Notes under the pieces: generated by a model
Told to the model about the DNA's origin: nothing
Seen by the model: the letters and a program-made list of their open reading frames with translations, nothing else
The model's database searches: none
Shown here: positions 15,965 to 21,666 of the stretch, in pieces
How the letters are laid out: each line of letters opens with the position of its first letter
How positions within the stretch are numbered: position 1 is the stretch's first letter
NCBI GenBank assembly: GCA_007132315.1
Contig: SLOW01000177.1
Span: forward strand, 1 to 21,666
Length of the DNA stretch: 21,666 bases
Source: Opitutales bacterium
GTDB lineage: Bacteria > Verrucomicrobiota > Verrucomicrobiia > Opitutales > T3Sed10-336
Reading direction: 5' to 3'
Program-made: the position numbers and the translations under genes

Positions 15965-16010
15965 GGCGGTTCATCCTTTGATGAATCGGAATCGCAATCC
16001 CGCTTCCAGA

Positions 16011-16023
16011 GGGCGGGACGCCC
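16011..16023. repeat. GC palindrome copy A (GGGCKRSACGCCCG family)
   Basis: GGGCG-GGA-CGCCC, followed by G, lies 10 nt before repeat copy 1. Two related palindromes are at 20954-20966 and 21073-21089. The three share the 14-nt core GGGC-K-R-S-ACGCCCG. They resemble short dispersed intergenic palindromes seen in many PVC genomes (from memory). Confidence 0.55.
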
Positions 16024-16033
16024 GTGCTCTCAG

Positions 16034-16245
16034 GCGATAATTTTCCAGGCAAATTATACTTGACGCACCGGTTCGCGAAATGCGCCGGGGGCTGGCCGGT
16101 TCGGCGGCGGGCCCGCTTTCCATCAATGGGTGATCGAACGAGGCAGCGATATTTTTCCTGGCAAAATATCCTTGACGGAAAAGTTCGCGGAATGCTTCAG
16201 AGACCCGCTTCCTGTCGGCGAGTGATCGAGCGGGGAGACGGTTTT
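16034..16245 (+). repeat. Two degenerate tandem copies of an intergenic repeat with AT hairpin
   Basis: Unit 1 (16034-16145) and unit 2 (16146-about 16245) align from GCGATA through TTTTCC-W-GGCAAA, CTTGACG, TTCGCG-R-AATGC, and again at CCCGCTT and GTGATCGA. Each unit begins with a hairpin: ATAATTT/AAATTAT (16037-16043, 16051-16057) and ATATTTT/AAAATAT (16149-16155, 16163-16169), loops TCC-W-GGC. The fourth stem pair changes on both sides, so pairing is preserved. The stretch fills most of the space between the pnp terminator and the 3' end of nhaC. No gene or known element is recognised. It could be a regulatory element, a small RNA or a miniature mobile relic. Confidence 0.7.
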
Positions 16246-16249
16246 TCAA

Positions 16250-17872
16250 TCACACCAGCAACACCACGAGCACCGTGTACAACGTCGCGGCCAGGGCGGC
16301 GGCGGTAAGGGCGAGCGGGATCTGAGTGTACACGTGGTCCATGAGGTCACAACCGGTCGCCAGGGAGGAGAGGATGGTTGTGTCCGATATGGGCGAACAC
16401 TGGTCCCCGAAGAGACTGCCTCCGATCACAGCCGAGAAGCAGAGCATCACGTAAAAACTCTCCGGATGAATGCTCCAGGCCAGCGGCATGGCGATGGGAA
16501 ACATCACCGCGAAGGTACCGAACGAGGTTCCGGTGGAAAACGCGATTATCATGCACAGCAGCATCAGCATAGCCGGCAGCACGATCGCCGGCAGCACGTC
16601 GCCGACGGTGTCCACCACGAAAAACCCGACCCCGAGGCTGCCGCTCACCTCGTTCAGCGTGGTCGCGAGACCGAGGATGATGGCGCCGATGGTTACTCCT
16701 TTGCAGCCGTTGACGAATCCGTCCATGGCTGTCCGGACGCTCATTCCCTTGAGAATCGCGATCAGGATGGCCGTCGCCACCGCCAGGAAGAACGCCTCGT
16801 TGATGTGGACGGTGGCCTCGTCGATTCCATCCCGGATCGACACAAACACGAAAGGCCCGACGGCGACCCCGATCAGGATCAGGATAGGCGCCAGAAAATC
16901 GACCAGCCCCGGACTGTACTTTCTCGGCACCCGGTCCTCGGTCAATTCGGAAGCCGCCAGCGGGCGCGCGCCGTCCCGATCGAGTTTACCCGCATCGCGG
17001 GCCCGCTTCCGAGCGACAAGCATCTTGCGGCTCGGGATCAGCGGCAGTCTTTCCCAAGCCAGCAACAGGGTGAAGAGCACGGCGAAGATGGCGTAAAAAT
17101 TGAAAGGAATGGAGCGGAAGAAAAACGCGATACCGGCCTCTTCGGTGGCGATCAGGGGAATACTGCCCGCAACAATCCCCCCGACGTAGATCGGCCAGAC
17201 ATTGAACGGCAGCAGCGTGGCGGCCGGAGAAGCGGTCGAGTCAACCACATAGGAAAGCTCCTCGTGAGAAACCTTGTGCCGGTCGTTGATGGCCCGGACA
17301 GTGGTCCCGGTCAGGACGGTGCTCGTGTTGCCGCCCTGGTGAAACACGAACCCCATAATCCACCCGAAGAACTTGGCGGAGCGCGGACCGCGAACGATGT
17401 GTCGCGCCGCCCATTCGGAGAAATGACGCGCCCCGCCCGTGCAGGTCCAGATCCCGATCAACCCGCCGAGGAACCAAAGGTAAACCAGCAGAATCTGAGC
17501 GTACCCGCTCGACCCGAGCGACGGGATCAGATAGTGTTTGATGATGTTGAGCTGACCGGTGATCACCCCGCCGGCGAGAATTCCCACGAAAAGCGCCACC
17601 AGCACATTGCGGGTCAGAAAAGCCAGTACGATGGCGACAACCGCCGGCGCCAGGGACCAGAAGCCGTAGTGCCGAACCTCGTCCGCCTCGACGTCGGCCG
17701 CCGCCGCGAGGCGTTCGGCCTGTTCGAGCGGAACCTCGCGGGGCGAAATCTCGCCGGCCACCAGGTAGCCAATCACAACGACTACGCACACCAACCCCAA
17801 TCCCGCCCAGCGGGCGAGGGATGGCGACGTTTTTCCTTCGTTCTCCGGGGATTCCGCCATGGCCGCCAGCAT
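16250..17872 (-). CDS. nhaC: NhaC-family Na+/H+ antiporter
   Basis: 540 aa inner-membrane protein with about twelve hydrophobic helices. NhaC-family landmarks: DSTASPAATLLPF (211-223), STGTSFGTF (446-454), and GDQCSPISDTTILSS with ATGCDLMDHVYTQIP (489-519), where GDxCSPISDTT is the best family marker. A hydrophilic loop of about 45 residues spans 275-320. It likely exchanges sodium for protons; some relatives move other solutes, so the substrate is inferred. ATG at 17872 is used; a second ATG at 17860 is possible. It is monocistronic and runs toward pnp; no clear terminator was found on its own strand, and its 3' end abuts repeat unit 2. Confidence 0.85.
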   Translation of the reverse strand: MLAAMAESPENEGKTSPSLARWAGLGLVCVVVVIGYLVAGEISPREVPLEQAERLAAAADVEADEVRHYGFWSLAPAVVAIVLAFLTRNVLVALFVGILAGGVITGQLNIIKHYLIPSLGSSGYAQILLVYLWFLGGLIGIWTCTGGARHFSEWAARHIVRGPRSAKFFGWIMGFVFHQGGNTSTVLTGTTVRAINDRHKVSHEELSYVVDSTASPAATLLPFNVWPIYVGGIVAGSIPLIATEEAGIAFFFRSIPFNFYAIFAVLFTLLLAWERLPLIPSRKMLVARKRARDAGKLDRDGARPLAASELTEDRVPRKYSPGLVDFLAPILILIGVAVGPFVFVSIRDGIDEATVHINEAFFLAVATAILIAILKGMSVRTAMDGFVNGCKGVTIGAIILGLATTLNEVSGSLGVGFFVVDTVGDVLPAIVLPAMLMLLCMIIAFSTGTSFGTFAVMFPIAMPLAWSIHPESFYVMLCFSAVIGGSLFGDQCSPISDTTILSSLATGCDLMDHVYTQIPLALTAAALAATLYTVLVVLLV

Positions 17873-18281
17873 GGTCTTTCAACTGGCGCTGACAACCTTT
17901 CTTTCCGCAAACCGGGAACGGCTGACTCCGGCCCGAACACGGATGGGAGCACGGGCGGGCCAAGGCATTCTCATTCGACGGCAGCAAGCCGCATCACAGG
18001 GCATTGGAAATCGAAACGTTGAGATCTCCAATAAACCGATGCTTTTGAATGGTATACCCGTTCAATCAAAATCACCATGGCAATCGGATACACCTCCGAT
18101 TCGATTTCTATTGGCCAGCGCCCGTAGCGATGGAATAATCCGGAAACCGGACACAGTTGGCGAGGAGATCAACGGGCCTTTTATGACACCACAAGAAAGC
18201 TTCCGGCTTGTTTTTGTCCTAACCACCTGTTTCGGGACTGAATCGACAACCGCACGGTCGGATGGAATCCTGAGTCGCACG
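17873..18281. other. 409-nt divergent intergenic region between nhaC and the esterase gene
   Basis: No convincing gene. The in-frame extension of the esterase ORF back to 17859 overlaps nhaC and has non-coding composition. A short inverted repeat, TTGAA (18045-18049) and TTCAA (18061-18065) around GGTATACC, could be an operator. The region must hold both divergent promoters, but I cannot place them with confidence. Confidence 0.4.
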
Positions 18282-19634
18282 ATGATGAAATCCCGATTTC
18301 CTTCCATTCAATCTGGACGCCGCACCGCTTGTCTGATCGCCGGGCTGTTTTCCATGGCGAGCCCCTTCTGGGCGCTGGCTGAGGATCCCTACGTCCAGGC
18401 CATGGCGGAGCTCGCCCGTCCGGTTGAAGTCAGCGGAGATCTCGACGCGTTGGTCGAAGCCGCCGGTGAGCGGCGGGTCGTGCTGCTCGGGGAAGCGTCG
18501 CACGGGACGTCCGAGTTCTACACCTGGCGCGCCGAGATCAGCCGGCGACTGATCGAGGAAATGGGCTTCCGTTTCGTGGCCGTGGAGGGAGACTGGGCCG
18601 ACCTGTACCGGTTGAACCAGCTCCTGAGAGACGCCTCCCACGAAAACAATGGCGACGCGATCCGGAACCTCCTGCGGAGTTTCGATCGCTGGCCCCGTTG
18701 GCTGTGGGCGAACGAAGAAACGGCCGAGATGGCCGAGTGGCTCGCCCGCCACAACCGGCAACGCCAGCCGGAAGAACGGGCGGGCTTCTATGGAATCGAT
18801 GTGTACGGCTGGGAAAACGCCATGGACACGCTTCTCGAGAAAATCGAAGAAACCGGGGTCGAGTGGCTGGGCGAGCTGGAAGCGCTCTACCGGGATTTCA
18901 ATCGCTACCGGCACGACACGGAAGGCTACGCCCGAGCCGCCTTCGCCTTCGCCTCTTCCGCCCACGAGGACGTGGGCGAAGCCTTGAACCTCATTCGGGA
19001 AAACCGCACCGACTTGGAACGCACCCTGGGAGCCGAGGGTTACTTTGTGGCCGAACAGCACGCCCTTGTTATCGTCAACGCCGAGGCCCACATCCGCGGA
19101 ATGGCTGAAAGCCAGGCCGAATCATGGAACGCGCGGGCGCGACACTTCAAAAAAACCGTCGCCCGCCTCCTCGAACACCACGGTGAGGAGGCGCGCGCCG
19201 TTGTCTGGGCGCACAACACTCATGTGGGCGACGCCCGCGCGACCCCGATGACCGTGCAAGGACAGATCAATATCGGACAACTCGCCCGCCAACGCTGGGG
19301 CGACGACGTCTTTATCCTCGGTTTCGCCACCCGCCGGGGGGAGATCGTGGCCGGACGAACCTGGGAGGCGGAACCGGAAGTCCTCCCGCTGCCCGACGCC
19401 CAGCCCGGCAGCATCGACGTCGCCCTGGGTACTGGAGATCACAGCCGGGCGTTGCTGATGTTCGACGGCATTGGCGAGGACTCTCCCCTGTTCGGAATCC
19501 GGGGCCATCGTGCGGTGGGGGTCGTGTATCAACCGGAACGCGAGGCGGCCCAATACGTGCCCACCGTCTTGCCCAGGCGTTACGACGCCCTCTTTTTCAT
19601 CGACGAAACCACGCCTCTCTCGCCTCTGCACTGA
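18282..19634 (+). CDS. Erythromycin-esterase-family protein, secreted
   Basis: 450 aa from the MM start. A signal peptide (about 1-33, cleavage after WALA) indicates export. The EreA/EreB-type core is visible: GEASHGTSEFY with E71 and H74, VEGDW with E102, GFYGIDVYGWENAM (about 168-181), and WAHNTHVGD with a further His. In Ere enzymes these residues form the hydrolytic site that opens the macrolide ring, but many family members are not macrolide esterases, so resistance should not be assumed. Starts at 18282/18285 lack a strong Shine-Dalgarno. The frame is open far upstream, and the signal peptide decides the start. Export distinguishes it from the cytoplasmic clinical Ere enzymes. Confidence 0.8.
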   Translation: MMKSRFPSIQSGRRTACLIAGLFSMASPFWALAEDPYVQAMAELARPVEVSGDLDALVEAAGERRVVLLGEASHGTSEFYTWRAEISRRLIEEMGFRFVAVEGDWADLYRLNQLLRDASHENNGDAIRNLLRSFDRWPRWLWANEETAEMAEWLARHNRQRQPEERAGFYGIDVYGWENAMDTLLEKIEETGVEWLGELEALYRDFNRYRHDTEGYARAAFAFASSAHEDVGEALNLIRENRTDLERTLGAEGYFVAEQHALVIVNAEAHIRGMAESQAESWNARARHFKKTVARLLEHHGEEARAVVWAHNTHVGDARATPMTVQGQINIGQLARQRWGDDVFILGFATRRGEIVAGRTWEAEPEVLPLPDAQPGSIDVALGTGDHSRALLMFDGIGEDSPLFGIRGHRAVGVVYQPEREAAQYVPTVLPRRYDALFFIDETTPLSPLH

Positions 19635-19695
19635 CCGTTTGGTTGACAACGCGGGGGCGAACGGCTTGCCTCACTGAACCATTTCGGACACCCAC

Positions 19696-20412
19696 ATGAG
19701 CACACCATCGAACATCGACTCGCTGCAGCGCTACTTCAAGGCCCGCTTCCAGGAGGAATTGCTGCCCAAGCAAAAACGCCCGCCTCAGGGGCCCGCGGTC
19801 ACCATTTCCCGCGAAACCGGCGCCGGCGCCATCACCCTCGGGACCAAGCTCGCCGGGTACCTGGAAACCCGCGACGGCGATCGCGAGAGCGCCTGGACCG
19901 TTTTCGACCGAAACCTGGTGAACAAGGTGCTGGAAGATCACAAGCTGCCGGGCAAACTGGCCGAGTACATGCCGGAGGACTCCGGCAACGACCTGGCGGC
20001 CTACGTCGGCGAACTCCTGGGACTGCACCCCTCCATCACCACCCTGGTCGAGAAGACCAACGAAACCATCAAAAGACTGGCCAAGGCAGGCAACGTGATC
20101 CTGGTCGGGCGCGGGGGAAACGTCGTCACCTTCTCGCTCAAGAACACCGTCCATATCCGGCTCACCGCCCCCCTGGAGAAACGCATCGAACGCGCGCGGA
20201 TCTATTACGATCTGAGCCACAAGGCGGCTGCGGAACTGGTTGAGAAAAAGGATCGAGAACGAGCCGACTACGTGCGCAAGCATTTCAATCAGCGAATCGA
20301 TGACCCGCACCTGTACCACATGACCCTCAATACGGGGCTGTTCTCCGACGACCAAGCCGCTGCCGTGATCGGCGATGCCGTGCTCCGGCACGCCGGCTTG
20401 TTGACGCGTTGA
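19696..20412 (+). CDS. Cytidylate kinase-like family protein
   Basis: 238 aa resembling the 'cytidylate kinase-like' (Cytidylate_kin2) group of P-loop nucleotide kinases. Visible are VTISRETGAGAITLGTKLA (35-53) at the position of the P-loop, where the family form is ISR-E/Q-x-G-S/A-G rather than a classic GxxxxGKS; VILVGRGGNVV (134-144); and KKDRERADYVRKHF (184-197), equivalent to the DKxRAxYxR motif. Substrate is unknown; it is not the canonical Cmk. No Shine-Dalgarno precedes the ATG. It overlaps no gene; the next start is 57 nt downstream and co-directional. Confidence 0.75.
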   Translation: MSTPSNIDSLQRYFKARFQEELLPKQKRPPQGPAVTISRETGAGAITLGTKLAGYLETRDGDRESAWTVFDRNLVNKVLEDHKLPGKLAEYMPEDSGNDLAAYVGELLGLHPSITTLVEKTNETIKRLAKAGNVILVGRGGNVVTFSLKNTVHIRLTAPLEKRIERARIYYDLSHKAAAELVEKKDRERADYVRKHFNQRIDDPHLYHMTLNTGLFSDDQAAAVIGDAVLRHAGLLTR

Positions 20413-20436
20413 GCGCGCGGAACGATTTTCCGGGAA

Positions 20437-20461
20437 TAAGACACCCCCCTGACGGGTCTTA
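20437..20461 (+). promoter_or_regulatory. Small hairpin just upstream of the thioredoxin gene
   Basis: TAAGA-ca-CCC pairs with GGG-TCTTA (8 bp with a 2-nt bulge) and ends 7 nt before the ATG at 20469, where no Shine-Dalgarno is visible. It may be a leader structure controlling translation, or a weak terminator of the kinase-like gene. Confidence 0.35.
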
Positions 20462-20468
20462 TCGTATT

Positions 20469-20948
20469 ATGAAGAAACTGACCGCATCTTTTCTGTTGTC
20501 GCTGATCGCAATCGCGTTCGCCGCGTGCGACGACACCAATGCCAACACCGGTAATCCCGACGCGGACGCCGCGGAGTCGCGGATCGAATGGATGACCGAT
20601 TACGAATTAGCCCGCGAACTCAGCCGCGAAGCCGGAAAGCCCGTCCTGATGAATTTCACCGGCTCCGACTGGTGCCCCCCCTGTATCCAGATGAAGAGCG
20701 ACGTTCTGGACACCAGCACGTTCCAGGAATACGCGAAAGGAAATCTGGTGTTGCTGGAGCTCGACTTTCCACGCCAGGCTCCCATTGATGAGGAGCTGGA
20801 GCGCCAGAATGAAGAACTTGCCTCCAGCTACGGCGTGCAGGGCTTTCCCACCTTCGTGGTGATTGACGGCGAGGGCGAGGAGTTGCGCCGTTCCGTCGGG
20901 TACACCCGGGGCGGGCCGGACGCCTTCATCGCCTGGATCGAGGATTGA
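20469..20948 (+). CDS. Thioredoxin-fold lipoprotein
   Basis: 159 aa. The N-terminus MKKLTASFLLSLIAIAFAAC is a lipoprotein signal with lipid-attachment C20 (AFAAC), so the protein is likely membrane-anchored outside the cytoplasm. The thioredoxin-like domain has W68-C69-P-P-C72 (CPPC in place of CGPC or CPHC) and the cis-proline GFPTFVV (P127). Relatives act as periplasmic thiol-disulfide reductants, for example for cytochrome or copper-site assembly; the actual partner is unknown. The frame begins at 20409 with another ATG, but the signal peptide fixes the start at 20469. Confidence 0.82.
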   Translation: MKKLTASFLLSLIAIAFAACDDTNANTGNPDADAAESRIEWMTDYELARELSREAGKPVLMNFTGSDWCPPCIQMKSDVLDTSTFQEYAKGNLVLLELDFPRQAPIDEELERQNEELASSYGVQGFPTFVVIDGEGEELRRSVGYTRGGPDAFIAWIED

Positions 20949-21218
20949 GGCGAGGGCTGCACGCCCGCTTCCTTTTTCGCATAAACCCGATTCCGCGGGA
21001 CGGATTTGAGGCGGGAACGTAACGCGTCAAGGATATTTTGCCAGGCAATAAATAAGTATATGAGTTCGGATCGCGGGCGAGACGCCCGCCTGTTCCGGCC
21101 CGCCCCTCCTGGGCGGCGCATTCCGGGGATCCGCCGTATCCCCACCCCGAGCGGTCTGTTCGCCGCGCCGATTGAAGCGCCGCTTGACATCGCCGCCGAG
21201 GGCGATGAGGTTTCCCGC
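20949..21218. repeat. Composite intergenic repeat region, inverted copy 3
   Basis: Holds GC palindromes B (20954-20966) and C (21073-21089, a perfect 7-bp stem with a 3-nt loop). Between them, on the minus strand, is copy 3 of the TTGACG/hairpin repeat (21025-21056). The segment 21025-21045 is identical over 21 nt to the reverse complement of 16157-16177. The left half of its AT hairpin is degraded. This confirms a dispersed, orientation-independent intergenic element. The rest of the spacer shows nothing coding. Confidence 0.65.
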
Positions 21219-21569
21219 ATGTCGCAGGAACATATCCGGGATCTTGTGGAGGAAGCCACCTTTGATTACACCATGGGTGACCATGCGGCAGCGCTCGAAA
21301 AACTCGAGCGGGCGCTTCAAGCCGACGCGGATTGTTTCGAGGCCTGGCACGCCAAGACGGAAATCCATTTCAGTCTCCGGGAGTTTGAAAACGCCCGGCT
21401 TGCGGCGGAACGAGCGCTCGCCATTCGGCCGGAAGATGTGCACATCCACACCAGCCTGTCCCGCATCCACATGGAACTCGGCAATAAGGCGACGGCCGAA
21501 AAACACGGCACCCAGGCCCGGATGCTCGGCTGGAAAGAGGAATTGCGCGACACCCAGCGGGAAGATTGA
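21219..21569 (+). CDS. Small TPR-repeat protein
   Basis: 116 aa, consisting almost entirely of about three tetratricopeptide repeats: EATFDYTMGDHAAALEKLERAL (about 11-32), AWHAKTEIHFSLREFENARLAAERAL, and IHTSLSRIHMELGNKATAEKH. These form a helical protein-binding scaffold; no catalytic motif or signal is present, so function is unknown. GAGG lies 8 nt before the ATG. The same frame is open from 21006 but would translate through the dispersed repeat, so the shorter start is preferred. Confidence 0.78.
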   Translation: MSQEHIRDLVEEATFDYTMGDHAAALEKLERALQADADCFEAWHAKTEIHFSLREFENARLAAERALAIRPEDVHIHTSLSRIHMELGNKATAEKHGTQARMLGWKEELRDTQRED

Positions 21570-21573
21570 AAAC

Positions 21574-21609
21574 CGAAGACCACTTCGAGTTGTAAGCTTC
21601 TTTTTTTCA
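21574..21609 (+). terminator. Possible weak terminator after the TPR gene
   Basis: CGAAG-ACCA-CTTCG forms a short hairpin 5 nt after the stop, and a T run lies about 14 nt farther on. The spacing is poor, so this is a weak call. The remaining 57 nt of the window hold nothing recognisable. Confidence 0.3.
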
Positions 21610-21666
21610 GGTTCTTATTGAATAAAACCGACTCTCTGATTCGCTTGCCATACCATTTGTGTCCGA

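Noticed and set aside
16171..16195. TTGACG in the repeats as a -35 promoter element
   Set aside because: No acceptable -10 box lies 16-18 nt downstream in the copies, so it is treated as part of the repeat, not a promoter.
15971..16249. 92-aa reverse open frame between pnp and nhaC
   Set aside because: It runs through both repeat units and has no ribosome-binding site; its apparent internal similarity is explained by the DNA repeat.
17859..18281. 141-residue upstream extension of the esterase
   Set aside because: It overlaps the start of nhaC and has no domain content; the signal peptide begins at 18282.
21006..21218. 71-residue N-terminal extension of the TPR protein
   Set aside because: It would translate across the dispersed repeat and GC palindrome. 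A good GAGG and ATG lie at 21219, just before the TPR domain.
1..21666. tRNA, rRNA, CRISPR array or insertion sequence
   Set aside because: No cloverleaf-like segment, evenly spaced direct repeats or transposase-like reading frame was found in any spacer on either strand.

Overview
The window is about 21.7 kb of GC-rich bacterial chromosome (roughly 60% G+C by eye). It is densely packed, carries many housekeeping genes, and shows no phage, insertion sequence, CRISPR array, rRNA or tRNA that I can support. The gene content and intergenic GC-hairpin repeats suggest a Gram-negative member of the PVC group, perhaps Verrucomicrobiota (Opitutae-like). That placement is an impression, not proven here. 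The lipoprotein signal, the periplasmic binding protein and the anchored periplasmic copper enzyme fit a diderm with anaerobic or denitrifying capacity.

Layout. 49-1872 (-): an unusual NirK-type two-domain copper oxidase with a fused C-terminal cupredoxin and membrane anchor, driven by what looks like a textbook class II FNR/NNR promoter that would give an almost leaderless mRNA. 1979-3997 (+): a Ski2-like DExH helicase with a CxxCx5C cluster. 4246-6265 (+): a nitrogen-control unit made of a sigma-54 promoter, amtB (ammonium channel), a strong intergenic hairpin, glnK (PII) and a perfect intrinsic terminator. 6479-9089 (+): a zinc (or manganese) ABC importer in the order znuA-znuC-znuB. 9127-9759 (-): a TsaB-like tRNA t6A protein, divergent from the next block. 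9848-13105 (+): the protein-quality-control operon tig-clpP-clpX. 13106-15964 (+): rpsO behind a long structured leader, then pnp, each closed by an intrinsic terminator. 16250-17872 (-): an NhaC-type Na+/H+ antiporter. 18282-19634 (+): a secreted erythromycin-esterase-family protein. 19696-20948 (+): a cytidylate-kinase-like protein and a thioredoxin-fold lipoprotein. 21219-21569 (+): a small TPR protein.

Most interesting points. (1) The NirK-like protein has Ser where the catalytic Asp is expected and Gln where the type 1 copper Met is expected. (2) The nirK promoter has its FNR box at -41.5 and its -10 box in exact register, with the predicted start 3 nt from the ATG. (3) The rpsO leader holds three mutually exclusive pairing segments, a candidate ribosomal-protein-S15 or translation switch. 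(4) A previously unlabelled intergenic repeat (a tandem pair near 16.1 kb and an inverted copy near 21.0 kb) contains an AT hairpin with a compensatory base change, and two of its three copies sit next to a GC palindrome. (5) The amtB-glnK spacer contains a long hairpin.

How the parts fit together. NirK (nitrite use under low oxygen, FNR control) and AmtB/GlnK (ammonium uptake, sigma-54 control) are separately regulated nitrogen functions flanking the helicase gene. The Znu importer has its own leader. The tig-clpP-clpX and rpsO-pnp blocks are ordinary core-genome modules.
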